Origin: Thomasclavelia saccharogumia DSM 17460
GTDB lineage: Bacteria > Bacillota_I > Bacilli_A > Erysipelotrichales > Coprobacillaceae
DNA length: 47,230 nucleotides
Assembly (NCBI RefSeq): GCF_000686665.1
Contig: NZ_JMLH01000020.1
Coordinates: forward strand, 1-47,230
Reading direction: 5' to 3'
The translations under genes and the position numbers were made by a program. The notes beneath the pieces were generated by a model that saw nothing but the letters and a program-made list of their open reading frames with translations, was not told the origin of the DNA and ran no database searches. This document shows, one piece after another, positions 17,988-27,101 of this stretch (the stretch's first letter is position 1; every line of letters starts with the position of its first letter).

Positions 17988-18455
17988 ATCGTTTTTTTTA
18001 ATTGTTATTAATACATACTAAAACTATTATTTTGAAAACTTATATTTTTAAATATAATTTATTAATCATACAACTTACTTTTCCTCCTCTCCCTGTCAAA
18101 TTAATTAATAAAATATATTTTAAAGCTTTTCTTATTTTTACTATAACACAAAAAAAAGAAAATTTTCAATTTCACAATTTAACGGTTAAAAATACCATTA
18201 AACGGTAAAGATCAATTCATTTGATACAACAATTTATATTTTTAAATTCAAATTATTATCAAACAGCCTTTAAAATAGACTATTTAATTTTATAATCTTT
18301 TTTAATTCAGCTGCTATAGATACATCTAACATACAAAATAAATAAAATTAAATCCTGCTTTAAAATAATAGATAAAGGTGGCTATTTACAGCATTTATTA
18401 TAGAAATATTATTATAGTTGTGATACAATTTTATCAATTTGAGGAGGAGATATTA
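17988..18455. other. Gene-free AT-rich region upstream of metY
   Basis: No supported gene. A 68-codon plus-strand frame (18002-18208) has low-complexity Ile/Leu/Lys content and no good ribosome-binding site. Near metY there are promoter-like elements: TTTACA around 18384 with TATTAT 16 bases further on, and GATACAAT near 18421. I looked for S-box and T-box landmarks and did not find them. Confidence 0.4.
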
Positions 18456-19736
18456 ATGGATAATAAAAATTATGGTTTTGAAACATTACAAATACATGCC
18501 GGTCAAAAACCTGACCCTGTAACCAAAGCAACCGGTATGCCGTTATATTTATCAAATGCTTTTACCTTTGAAGATGCCGACCAGGCCGCAAGAATTTTCG
18601 CATTAGAAGAAGGTGGTTATTTTTATTCGCGTTTATCTAACCCTACTGTTGATGCTTTACAAACAAGAATGGCAGCTCTTGATGGCGGGTTTGGAGCTGT
18701 TGCCTTTGCTTCAGGAACAGCAGCTATTATGGGATTGATAATGACAGTTTGTCAAAGTGGTGATGAAATCGTAGCGGCTAATAATCTTTATGGTGGAACG
18801 ATTGGTTCTTTATCAGGAACGATGGAAACAATGGGATTTAAATCTCATTTTGTTGATCCTAAAGATTTAAAAGCTTTAGAAGCTGCAATAACTGATAAAA
18901 CAAAATTAATTTTTGTAGAATCTGTAGGAAATCCTAATGGTGATATGCTGGATTTTGATGCTATAAATAAAATTGCTAAAAAATACGGTATTTTATTTGT
19001 TGTTGATAATACGACCCCAACACCATATTTATTTAAACCAATTGAACATGGTGCTGATTTAGTAGTTTATTCAACGACTAAATATTTAGCTGGACATGGT
19101 AATGTCATGGGTGGAATCATTGTCGATAGTGGTAACTTTAATTGGAAAGACAATCCTCGTTATCCTTTATTTAATACCCCTGATAAAGCCTATCATGATA
19201 TTATTTATGCAAATTTAGGTCAAGCTGCATTTTGTACAAAAGCTGTTGCCAAAACATTACGTGATTTAGGTGGTTGTATGGCACCATTTAATGCCTATAT
19301 GACTCTACTTGGATTAGAAACACTATCTCTAAGAATGAAAAAACATGTTGAAAATGCTCGGATATTAGCTAAGTTTTTAAATGAATGTGAAGATGTTGAA
19401 TGGGTAAGTTATGCCGAACTACCAGATAATCCTAATTATGACTTAGCAAAAAAATATTTCCCTAATGGTTTTGGCGGTCTTTATACATTTGGTGTAAAAG
19501 GCGGTGTCGCTGGTGGTAAAACAGTCATCGATAACATCAAATTATTTATTCATGTTACTAATTTTGCTGATTCTCGTTCTTTATTAACACATCCAGCCAG
19601 CACTACTCATGCTCAAATGTCAGAAGAAGAACGTTTAGCAGGAGGAGTAAAACAAGAAACAATTAGAATGTCTGTTGGTTTAGAAGATGTCGAAGATTTG
19701 ATTGCCGATTTAAAACAAGCTTTTAAAAAAATTTAA
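18456..19736 (+). CDS. metY: O-acetylhomoserine sulfhydrylase / aminocarboxypropyltransferase (MetY)
   Basis: A 426-residue PLP enzyme of the Cys/Met metabolism family. It turns O-acetylhomoserine plus sulfide into homocysteine. YSRLSNPTVDALQ and FASGTAAIMGL bind the cofactor phosphate, VVDNTTPTPYLF holds the PLP-nitrogen Asp, and YSTTKYLAGHGN carries the Schiff-base Lys. An upstream extension of the frame is rejected because GAGGAGGAG lies just before the ATG at 18456 and MDNKNYGFETLQIHAGQ is the normal start. The partner enzyme MetA at 41246-42190 has the acetyl-specific residue. Monocistronic with a terminator. Confidence 0.93.
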   Translation: MDNKNYGFETLQIHAGQKPDPVTKATGMPLYLSNAFTFEDADQAARIFALEEGGYFYSRLSNPTVDALQTRMAALDGGFGAVAFASGTAAIMGLIMTVCQSGDEIVAANNLYGGTIGSLSGTMETMGFKSHFVDPKDLKALEAAITDKTKLIFVESVGNPNGDMLDFDAINKIAKKYGILFVVDNTTPTPYLFKPIEHGADLVVYSTTKYLAGHGNVMGGIIVDSGNFNWKDNPRYPLFNTPDKAYHDIIYANLGQAAFCTKAVAKTLRDLGGCMAPFNAYMTLLGLETLSLRMKKHVENARILAKFLNECEDVEWVSYAELPDNPNYDLAKKYFPNGFGGLYTFGVKGGVAGGKTVIDNIKLFIHVTNFADSRSLLTHPASTTHAQMSEEERLAGGVKQETIRMSVGLEDVEDLIADLKQAFKKI

Positions 19737-19742
19737 AATTAT

Positions 19743-19765
19743 TAGCATCTCAAATTGAGATGCTA
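19743..19765. terminator. Terminator after metY (bidirectional)
   Basis: A 9-bp stem (TAGCATCTC 19743-19751, complement 19757-19765) with a 5-base loop, followed by TTTTATTA. It lies between convergent metY and the AAA/PDDEXK gene. Confidence 0.8.
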
Positions 19766-19782
19766 TTTTATTACTATCTTAT

Positions 19783-21351
19783 TTAATTATCATGAATTGC
19801 CTTTTCTATCTTACAACTATGTTTCTTTGTCTTCTTATCATAACTGATTCCTACTATCAGTAAATTATCTCTATACTTTTCTAATCCAAAATAATATTTC
19901 TTCGCTTTGATCTGATCTATCGCTGTCTCTACTTCCTGATCCCATTTTAATTCTACTATCATTGCTGGTTTATCATCTTTAGGTATAAACACCATATCTG
20001 CATATCCTTTACCACTTGGCATCTCTCTTATTATCGTATAATGATTTCTGGCATATATATACGCGATCGAAATCGTATAGGATAACGCATTTTCATTATT
20101 ATATGTTAGTATCGCTGTATCCAAATGCGCTTCTTCGATATACTTGGCTACTAATTCTTCTTCTTTATTCCATGTCGCTTCTAATAAGGCACGGCTGTTT
20201 AATAATGCTTTCGTCGTTTCATTCCATGATGAATCTTCAATCGATGCTACAAACGAACTTGTTACTTCCTTATTTGGGATATAACATGTCTGATCAGAAC
20301 TGTTATATCCTAGATATCCTAAATGAATCAGCAGTGTTAAAACATCATCTTTTGATTTAAACGTCGTCATATCATTTTGAAACTTGTCTGTATTCAAATA
20401 TACCTCTTCTCCAGCCAATAACTTGACAACATCATCTTTCAAGCCATCATAATTCATATCGATATAGACTCTTAAGGCTTCATACGTCTCGGTTGCACTC
20501 CAGTAGTTTTCGTATTTTCTGTCCATCAAAGCATAAACAACAGAACGATGGTTATAAACTGATAAATCATCTGTCATCCTGTATCCATCATACCAGTCCT
20601 TCATTTTTTCATAATCCATATCATATTTTAAACATAAATCTTCAACTTCTTTTTCTGTAAAACCCATAAACTCTTCCAGTGGTGTTGGATTGAGTATCGA
20701 TATTTCCTTGAACATATTCAAGGCACTATGAGTTCCGTATTTTTTGATTGGCAGGATTCCCGTCATATAGGCAAGCTCTACATAGGGCTTATCTTTTAAT
20801 AAGTTTCTTAAAAAATCCAAATACTGACTCTGGGCTTCTTTATTATTTTTGTATTCTCTAAAGATACAGTCCCATTCATCGATAACAAAAATAAATCGTT
20901 CATTTACCTCAGCATAAACATCTTCTAAAACTTGTATAAGATCATTAATATCAAAATATTCTATATTTTGATAAACTTTTTTTATATCTCTAAAAATTAA
21001 TTTCGTTAGAAGAATAAGCATTTTATCAATATCATGTGTTTTACTTAAAAAATCCTGCATATTGAGATGGATCACATTATGCTGATTTAAATGCTTTTGA
21101 TATAACTCTGTTTGACTGATTTTTAAACGATTGAATATCTGTGATGAATCACAGCCTTTGGAATAATAAGCTACTAACATATTGGCATCGGTACTCTTTC
21201 CAAATCTTCTTGGTCGTGATATACAAAGATATTTATTCACTTTTTCTTTCAAATGCTCAATTCTTTCAATCAATAAAGATTTGTCAACATATATTTCTTT
21301 ATTAACCGCTTCATAAAAATTCTGATTTGTTGGATTTAAATAAATGCCCAT
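19783..21351 (-). CDS. AAA-ATPase-like / PD-(D/E)XK nuclease-like protein
   Basis: 522 residues of a multicopy gut-bacterial family. The N-terminus MGIYLNPTNQNFYEAV...YVDKSLLI is diagnostic. A Walker A-like SRPRRFGKST lies at residues 45-54, and Walker B is RFIFVIDEWD. A middle helical region contains DWYDGYRM. The C-terminal PDDEXK-like core has GYADMVFIP (Asp) and AMIVELKWD (Glu-x-Lys). The biochemical role is unknown. Start choice: AAAGGA lies 9 bases before the ATG at 21351; the earlier in-frame ATG abuts this site and is unsuitable. It stands alone next to a decayed transposase region. Confidence 0.85.
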   Translation of the reverse strand: MGIYLNPTNQNFYEAVNKEIYVDKSLLIERIEHLKEKVNKYLCISRPRRFGKSTDANMLVAYYSKGCDSSQIFNRLKISQTELYQKHLNQHNVIHLNMQDFLSKTHDIDKMLILLTKLIFRDIKKVYQNIEYFDINDLIQVLEDVYAEVNERFIFVIDEWDCIFREYKNNKEAQSQYLDFLRNLLKDKPYVELAYMTGILPIKKYGTHSALNMFKEISILNPTPLEEFMGFTEKEVEDLCLKYDMDYEKMKDWYDGYRMTDDLSVYNHRSVVYALMDRKYENYWSATETYEALRVYIDMNYDGLKDDVVKLLAGEEVYLNTDKFQNDMTTFKSKDDVLTLLIHLGYLGYNSSDQTCYIPNKEVTSSFVASIEDSSWNETTKALLNSRALLEATWNKEEELVAKYIEEAHLDTAILTYNNENALSYTISIAYIYARNHYTIIREMPSGKGYADMVFIPKDDKPAMIVELKWDQEVETAIDQIKAKKYYFGLEKYRDNLLIVGISYDKKTKKHSCKIEKAIHDN

Positions 21352-21360
21352 ACTTATCAT

Positions 21361-22766
21361 TCCTTTCGTAGAATTATTGTAACATTTTTTTGTTGATTAT
21401 TCATCACATTTTGATACTAATCATAGCTCGACTTCATTACTTAAACAAATTACATAAATATTAGTTTTAATCTATGATTTCCATGTTTTCTAAATAAAAA
21501 AGATGTTAACTCTAAACCCTAAGTTTCAAAGCAATATTTACAAGCTTATGTCTATACTTTGAACTCTATGCCTAATATTTCTCAACTCTTGATTTAAAAC
21601 CATATCACTTCTAATCCTTTTTCAATTAAATATATTTTAAACATTCTCCTTTATTAACATATAATAGTTTAAGTGTTATAACTCTAATTTATTTCCTCTA
21701 TCTTACATATATGTTTTTATCATAACTTTGAAAGACGCTGAAAATCACTCACTAATACATGTATTTTCATTGCTGATAATGTATCTATTCCTTTGAAACA
21801 TGAAGTTTTAGATACAAAATTCCTGTATTCTTCCCCCTATGAAAATTCTTCTATTCTTTCATTGAATCTTTCAATTCGTTCATTTAAATTTAAATAATCA
21901 TCCCCTTTTAGAAATTCATTCAATCTTTCTCTTACGATTTCAGGCAGTTCTATCGTTTCAAGCTATTTGATATGGGCAACTATTCTACTGCTTTTCCCCT
22001 GATGTCTTAATCCTCTTCTTAATACAAGTGCACTGATTGGTTGTTTGATTCTCTTTTTTGACTAAATGACATCTTCTCTTAAGACTATATATTCCTTAAT
22101 TTCATTGTCATGTCCGTTGGCACATGAATTGCTTTATATGAACCATGTGTTGATAATGCCAGTGTTGCCAGTATGACACATAAAATATCATGATATGCAA
22201 GTTCGTGATACAAATAAAATCCTAGCCAGCCTGATACATATCCTGTTAAAATATCTGTCTCATTTTCATCACATGCTTTTCTTTTAGCTGACTTAATAAA
22301 TTTAAGAACATTTTTTACCTCTTATCTTTATATTATAATTGTACTAAAATACTGCATGTTAGTCCATTTCTAACTATATTTATACTCGTCATCTTCAAAA
22401 TAATGGTTTTTTCAAGAATTGATCAAATATGGATATAAAACCTATAAATGACAAAATCATTCAATATCCCATACTTAAAAAATGAAAATGATAGTATCTT
22501 GAAAAACTCTTTATAACATTACTGTTACCAATTATATGGATTTTATTGTTTGTTTTCTTGACGTCATTCATTTCAACAATAAATTTGATTTACTAAAGAT
22601 CTTTTTAAAAATTATCATATTTCACTTCATATATTTCTCTATTTTCGTCTATCTTTATTAATTTGATTAAAATTGAAATTTAATATTATTATAAGTAATT
22701 CCTACAATAGTTTTGTTTACACACTTATAATTTTTACTCATCAGTGCTAATATTCTTTCCATAATA
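21361..22766. other. 1.4-kb stretch without an intact gene
   Basis: The centre (about 21720-22322) is a decayed IS110-type transposase. The flanks, 21361-21719 and 22323-22766, are AT-rich, with only short hydrophobic or stop-ridden pieces (for example a membrane-like LEKLFITLLLPIIWILL around 22498-22560, plus strand). I did not recognise insertion-sequence ends. Confidence 0.5.
21720..22322 (-). mobile_element. Degenerate IS110/IS116-family transposase remnant
   Basis: Read on the minus strand, pieces in order resemble an IS110 transposase. GYVSGWLGFYLYHEL...ILCVILA corresponds to the EAG..G..L...L...G..C.V.A block. Then KKRIKQPISALVLRRGLRHQG corresponds to the region before the helical middle, and LNERIERFNERIEEF is a linker helix. 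SCFKGIDTLSAMKIHVLVSDFQRL corresponds to the C-terminal GIDTLTA..L..E.GDF.RF block. Several stop codons and frame changes interrupt it, and the DEDD-type N-terminal catalytic part is missing. It is a dead element, identified by eye. Confidence 0.6.
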
Positions 22767-22788
22767 AAAGACTGGAATCCCAGTCTTT
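22767..22788 (-). terminator. Terminator of glnK-amtB
   Basis: A 9-bp stem (AAAGACTGG 22767-22775, complement 22780-22788) with loop AATC and a T-rich exit on the minus strand, just after the amtB stop. Confidence 0.85.
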
Positions 22789-22794
22789 TAATTA

Positions 22795-24036
22795 TTATTT
22801 TTTTAAGAAATCTGGATATGCTTCTGAACCATGTTCTCCAATATCAAGTCCTTCTAATTCTTCTTTTGGAGTAACCCGTAATCCAATTGTCTTTTTAATA
22901 ATTGTAAACATCAAGAAAGAAGTAATACAAACCCAAAGAGCAACTACTACAACTCCAGTTAACTGTGTGATCAATAAATCGAAACCACCACCATAGAATA
23001 ATCCTAAAATGCCTTCACTTGCCGGTGTATTGCAGGCAAATAAACCGACAGCAATGGTACCCCAAACACCATTTAAGCAATGTACACCTACTGCACCAAC
23101 TGGATCATCAATATGGAATTTTTGATCTAAGATCTCACATCCATATACAACTAACACACCACCTATTGCTCCAATTATAAGTGCACCATATGCAGAAACG
23201 ATATGACAACCAGCTGTAATGCCTACTAAGCCAGCTAAAATACCATTTAAAGTCATTGAAATATCAGGTTTCCCATATTTTTTCCAAGTTAAAAACATTG
23301 CTACCAATGCACCTGCGCAAGCTGATAAATTAGTAGTTAAAGCAATATGTCCTACATATCCTGCTGCTTCCAATGATGATCCGGGATTAAATCCAAACCA
23401 GCAGAACCATAAAATAAATACCCCTAAAGTAGCCATCATGATACTATGACCAGGAATAGCTTTTGCCTTTCCATCTTTATCATATTTACCAATTCTTGGT
23501 CCAAGAGTAATCGCACCCATCAAAGCAGCCCAGCCACCTACTGAATGAACTGCGGTAGATCCGGCATAATCAATAAATCCTAACTTAGATAGAAATCCAC
23601 CACCCCAGATCCAATGACCAGAAATTGGATAAATAACTAAACTAATTACGAATGTATAAACTAGATAAGATACAAACTTTGTTCTTTCTGCCATAGCTCC
23701 CGAAACGATCGTTGCTGCAGTTGCACAGAAAACCGTTTGAAAGAAAATAAATACTGATGGCGATAAAGCTTCAAATTGTGGCAAATCAAGCTTAGTTGGA
23801 TCAAAAAATCCACTGCTTCCAATAAATCCCCCAATCGAATCACCAAACATTAATCCGAATCCAATCATAAAAAAGATAATTGAACCAATCGCAAAATCCA
23901 TAATATTTTTCATTAATACATTATTACAATTCTTTTGTCTAGTAAGACCTGCCTCTAAAATTGCAAATCCAGCCTGCATCAGCATAACCATTACAGCAGC
24001 CAAAAATACCCAAACGATATTAATTAATTGTTCCAT
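22795..24036 (-). CDS. amtB: Ammonium transporter (Amt family)
   Basis: A 413-residue membrane protein with about eleven helices. Amt signature stretches are MQAGFAILEAGLTR, SGHWIWGGGFLS and GFNPGSS. The pore twin histidines are in STAVHSVGG (first) and GAVGVHCLNGVWG (second). The C-terminal cytoplasmic tail, LRVTPKEELEGLDIGEHGSEAYP, is the segment with which PII proteins engage. The gene follows glnK by 18 bases with an AGGGGG Shine-Dalgarno, the common glnK-amtB order. Ammonia uptake under nitrogen limitation, blocked by GlnK when nitrogen is ample, is inferred from the family. Confidence 0.96.
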   Translation of the reverse strand: MEQLINIVWVFLAAVMVMLMQAGFAILEAGLTRQKNCNNVLMKNIMDFAIGSIIFFMIGFGLMFGDSIGGFIGSSGFFDPTKLDLPQFEALSPSVFIFFQTVFCATAATIVSGAMAERTKFVSYLVYTFVISLVIYPISGHWIWGGGFLSKLGFIDYAGSTAVHSVGGWAALMGAITLGPRIGKYDKDGKAKAIPGHSIMMATLGVFILWFCWFGFNPGSSLEAAGYVGHIALTTNLSACAGALVAMFLTWKKYGKPDISMTLNGILAGLVGITAGCHIVSAYGALIIGAIGGVLVVYGCEILDQKFHIDDPVGAVGVHCLNGVWGTIAVGLFACNTPASEGILGLFYGGGFDLLITQLTGVVVVALWVCITSFLMFTIIKKTIGLRVTPKEELEGLDIGEHGSEAYPDFLKK

Positions 24037-24054
24037 AAAACTACCCCCTAAATT

Positions 24055-24393
24055 TTATAATGCTTTTTCACCAGTTTCACCAGTACGAATTCTAACCGCC
24101 TCTTCTACAGGATATACAAACACTTTACCATCCCCAACATTTCCTGAAGAAAGTCTTTCAGTAACTTTATCAATTACTTTTTTTACGACATCATCTTTTA
24201 CTACTGTTTCAACTCTTAGTTTGGAAACTAAGTTTACAGCATATTTGGTTCCCCGATATTGCTGAGTATAACCCATCTGATTACCAAACCCCATAATATT
24301 GGAAACCATCATACCAGTAATATCACATTCAGTTAAAATATCTTTTAAATCTTCTAACTTTTCTGGTCTAATAATGATCTCTAATTTTTTCAT
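24055..24393 (-). CDS. glnK: PII nitrogen-regulatory protein (GlnK/GlnB)
   Basis: A 112-residue PII signal protein. It starts MKKLEIIIRPEKLEDLKDIL. The T-loop region, GYTQQYRGTKYAVNLVSKL, keeps the Tyr that is modified in some bacteria, and KVIDKVTERLSSGNVGDGKVFV is the C-signature with the ATP-binding GDGK. It senses ADP/ATP and 2-oxoglutarate and gates AmtB. An AAAGGGGG site precedes the ATG. Its promoter overlaps an inverted repeat, so a dedicated regulator is likely. Confidence 0.95.
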   Translation of the reverse strand: MKKLEIIIRPEKLEDLKDILTECDITGMMVSNIMGFGNQMGYTQQYRGTKYAVNLVSKLRVETVVKDDVVKKVIDKVTERLSSGNVGDGKVFVYPVEEAVRIRTGETGEKAL

Positions 24394-24443
24394 CTTTTAT
24401 TAACCCCCTTTATTTTTTTAGATTTTAAGCTCATGCGCTTGAA

Positions 24444-24483
24444 ATCTTGATAAAATAATATCAAGATAATAATTTATTGTCAA
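24444..24483 (-). promoter_or_regulatory. glnK-amtB promoter with overlapping 9-bp inverted repeat
   Basis: On the minus strand TTGACA (24478-24483), a 17-base spacer and TATTAT (24455-24460) make a near-consensus promoter. Perfect arms ATCTTGATA (24444-24452) and TATCAAGAT (24459-24467), 6 bases apart, straddle the -10 box, the position for a repressor. It does not fit the GlnR/TnrA box (TGTNA-N7-TNACA). A short stem-loop (about 24421-24446) would lie at the 5' end of the RNA. Confidence 0.7.
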
Positions 24484-24572
24484 TAATAAATTTTATTTTT
24501 ATCTTTAACAATAAAAAAAGTGGCTTAATAACCACTAAAAATTTAATAAAACTTATTACCAAAATAATCTTA

Positions 24573-24995
24573 TTAATAATAATCTCTTACCAAATTTACC
24601 ATATCTTCAACATACAAGCGGGCGCCATCAATTACATTTTGATCAATTTCTTTTAGTTGTTTAAAAGTTAATTTAAATGAATACTGCTCTCTCATTAATG
24701 GTAAATCGGTTTCTTGGCATAATTTAATCATTTCTTTCATTTTATGATCATTTATATAAAAAGCATTGAACAAAGCGACATTACGAACTTTTTGGCGATT
24801 TAAATTTTTTATAAAAGATTCAAGCTGATAATCTTTCCAGGATGAATCATCAAAGCCAATTATCATTAAATCGACACAACCACAATAATCAAAATCGTCT
24901 ATTGTTTTAGCGGATGTCTTGACCCATCTTGCCATAGCTTCGGCTACAGGCTTAATATGTCTTGACTTATTTGTGTACAAAACTTCTACTTTCAT
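24573..24995 (-). CDS. Flavodoxin-like protein
   Basis: About 140 residues. The first strand and loop, MKVEVLYTNKSRHIKPVAEAMA, have the shape of a flavodoxin FMN-binding start. CVDLMIIGFDDSSWKDYQLESF is the second strand with the 50s loop, and VRNVALFNAFY the third. The usual T/S-x-T-G-x-T loop is replaced by YTNKSRH, so FMN binding is uncertain. The true start is the ATG at 24995: AGGTGAT sits 4-10 bases ahead, and the in-frame GTG at 25004 is part of that site. It stands alone, divergent from the lipoprotein gene. Confidence 0.7.
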   Translation of the reverse strand: MKVEVLYTNKSRHIKPVAEAMARWVKTSAKTIDDFDYCGCVDLMIIGFDDSSWKDYQLESFIKNLNRQKVRNVALFNAFYINDHKMKEMIKLCQETDLPLMREQYSFKLTFKQLKEIDQNVIDGARLYVEDMVNLVRDYY

Positions 24996-25112
24996 TAGTA
25001 TCACCTATTGTAATTCTAAATCGTTTTTGTGAACTGTATATAAACTGAATAAAATATATTTTTTAATATTAGAAATTTAAGATTGTGGCACACTAAATAT
25101 GGAGGTGAATTG

Positions 25113-25778
25113 ATGAAATTTATAAAATCTACTAGTTTAATTACATGTTTACTTATTTTACTAACTGGTTGTGTTAAGGGGGATGTAAATATTGCTTTTA
25201 AAGATAACACAGATGCTAATATTGAAATTAAATTATTTTTTCCCGAAAGCCTTTTAAATGAATATAATACATCAATTGATGAGTTAACGAATAAATTAAA
25301 AGAAAATGGTTTACAAGACTGGACTAGTGAAAAATCTAAGGAATCAATCAACGGTGTAACATATTTGGTTTTAAATTTAAAAGCTCCTGAAAACATTAAT
25401 AAGGGTTTAATGTCTTTTTTTGAATATCATGAAAAAGATAAAAGCTATCAAGTTAAGATAGATTTAAATTTAATTAATGATATTTATAATATTAGTGAAT
25501 TAAAAGATATAGATAATTATTCTCTATCTAATTTAAAAACGATGGGTTTAGAATTTAATTTAAATATTGAAATGCCTGGTACAATCAAAGAAACTAATGT
25601 TGGTAAGATCGTCAATAATCAAGTGCAAATAGATCTTGTTGATTTATTGACTCAAGATGAAATTACTACGATTTCTATTAATTCCATAACTACCCATAAA
25701 AACAATTTTCCTATTAATCTTTTAATTATTGCTGGTTTATCGATCATTCTCTATTTGATCATAAGAAAAAGTAAATAA
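25113..25778 (+). CDS. LppM/DUF3153-like lipoprotein with C-terminal membrane anchor
   Basis: 221 residues. A lipoprotein signal peptide ends in LLTGC (Cys20). The extracellular part is mostly beta with the LppM-like theme (VNIAFKDNTDANIEIKLFFP near the start; LEFNLNIEMPG and VGKIVNNQVQIDL near the end). A helix, INLLIIAGLSIILYLII, precedes a basic RKSK tail. Function is unknown. The start at 25113 is set by GGAGGTGA; the longer frame from 25083 would include that site. It precedes the phosphofructokinase by 56 bases. Confidence 0.75.
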   Translation: MKFIKSTSLITCLLILLTGCVKGDVNIAFKDNTDANIEIKLFFPESLLNEYNTSIDELTNKLKENGLQDWTSEKSKESINGVTYLVLNLKAPENINKGLMSFFEYHEKDKSYQVKIDLNLINDIYNISELKDIDNYSLSNLKTMGLEFNLNIEMPGTIKETNVGKIVNNQVQIDLVDLLTQDEITTISINSITTHKNNFPINLLIIAGLSIILYLIIRKSK

Positions 25779-25834
25779 CTACTTTTTTTTACTATCTAAA
25801 AATGTTAGAATTAGGCCGTAAAAAGGAGAATAAG

Positions 25835-27073
25835 ATGAAAAAAAGAAATTGTATTATTGGACAGTCTGGAGGACCCACAATCGCCATCAATGCAAGTCTT
25901 GCAGGAATCATTCATAAAGCTAAATATAGTAATGAATATCAAAATGTTTATGGGATGATCAATGGTATAAAGGGTCTGTTGGAAGGTCGCTATATGGATC
26001 TTCTTAAAGAATTTGATACTGGTGAAAAGATCAATGCCTTAAAACAAACACCAGCTATGTATTTAGGCTCTTGTCGTTTTAAATTACCAACTCATATAGA
26101 AAATGTTGATACCTATGTTAAATTGTTTGAAATCTTAACAAAATTAGAAATCACTGATTTTTATTACATCGGTGGTAATGATTCAATGGATACAGTAATG
26201 AAATTAGACGATTATGCTAAAAGTATTAATAGCCCAATTAAGTTTATTGGTATACCTAAAACCATTGATAATGATTTAATGGGGACTGATCATACACCAG
26301 GATTTGGCTCAGCTGCAAAATATGTAGCTTCATCGATTTTAGAAGTAGTGCATGATAGTTTGATTTATCAATTGCAATCAGTAACAATTATTGAAATCAT
26401 GGGTAGAAATGCCGGCTGGTTAACCGCTGCTGCTGCTTTAGCTCGTAATGAATACAACGAAGCTCCCGATCTAATTTATTTACCTGAGGTTATTTTTGAT
26501 ACAGAACGTTTTCTAAATGATATTCGTGAGATTTTCAAAAGAAAACGCTGTGTCGTTATTGCCGTCAGTGAGGGAATCAAGGATAAAAATGGTAATTTCT
26601 TAGATGATAATTCCAAATATGTTCAACGCGATGCTTTTGGTCATGTTTTACATTCTGGTACTGGAAAAATGTTAGAATCATTGGTATTTGAGGAATTTCA
26701 ATGTAAAGTTAGAAGTATTGAACTAAATGTTTTACAACGTTGTGCAATGCATATTGGTAGTAAAACTGATTTAAATGAATCTTTTGTAATTGGTCAAAAG
26801 GCTGTTGAAACTGCTATTGCTGGTAAATCTGGTCAAGTAATGGGATTTAAGCGTGTTTCTAATAATCCTTATACAATTGAATATATTTCTACTGATGTGC
26901 ATGAAGTTGCAAATTTAGAACAAAAAATACCTATTGAATGGATCAATGAGGCTGGTAATGATATTTCTCAAAAATTATATGAATATTTGTTTCCGTTAAT
27001 TCAAGGAGAAGTCCATATCAACTATCAAAATGGTATTCCTGCTTATTATAGCTGTAAACATCTTAATAAATAA
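25835..27073 (+). CDS. 6-phosphofructokinase, probably pyrophosphate-dependent
   Basis: A 412-residue PfkA-superfamily enzyme converting fructose-6-phosphate to fructose-1,6-bisphosphate. Two substrate-specificity sites read as PPi-type. YYIGGNDSMDT has Asp where ATP-PFK has the second Gly of GGDGS. GIPKTIDNDLMGTDHTPGFG has Lys where ATP-PFK has Gly (PGTIDND). EIMGRNAGWL and VIAVSEGI are the other signatures. It is longer than ATP-PfkA (about 320), also as in PPi enzymes. The start at 25835 is preceded by AAAAAGGAG. The reaction is reversible in this class. Confidence 0.88.
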   Translation: MKKRNCIIGQSGGPTIAINASLAGIIHKAKYSNEYQNVYGMINGIKGLLEGRYMDLLKEFDTGEKINALKQTPAMYLGSCRFKLPTHIENVDTYVKLFEILTKLEITDFYYIGGNDSMDTVMKLDDYAKSINSPIKFIGIPKTIDNDLMGTDHTPGFGSAAKYVASSILEVVHDSLIYQLQSVTIIEIMGRNAGWLTAAAALARNEYNEAPDLIYLPEVIFDTERFLNDIREIFKRKRCVVIAVSEGIKDKNGNFLDDNSKYVQRDAFGHVLHSGTGKMLESLVFEEFQCKVRSIELNVLQRCAMHIGSKTDLNESFVIGQKAVETAIAGKSGQVMGFKRVSNNPYTIEYISTDVHEVANLEQKIPIEWINEAGNDISQKLYEYLFPLIQGEVHINYQNGIPAYYSCKHLNK

Positions 27074-27098
27074 GGATTAGATGATTTATCTAATCCTT
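27072..27098. terminator. Bidirectional terminator between PFK and MocR genes
   Basis: A perfect 11-bp stem (AAGGATTAGAT 27072-27082, complement 27088-27098) with a 5-base loop and a T-rich tail, between convergent genes. Confidence 0.88.
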
Positions 27099-27101
27099 TT
27101 A

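Noticed and set aside
18002-18208. Plus-strand open frame of 68 codons
   Set aside because: Low-complexity Ile/Leu/Lys/Phe translation of AT-rich DNA, no Shine-Dalgarno, no recognisable motif.
18209-18455. S-box (SAM) or T-box riboswitch before metY
   Set aside because: I looked for the conserved S-box core and the T-box TGGNACCGCG-like sequence and saw neither.
24573-25004. GTG start at 25004 for the flavodoxin-like gene
   Set aside because: That GTG is part of the AGGTGAT ribosome-binding site of the ATG at 24995.
25016-25396. Minus-strand open frame of 126 codons
   Set aside because: Antisense to the lipoprotein gene, which has a lipobox and a GGAGGTGA site.
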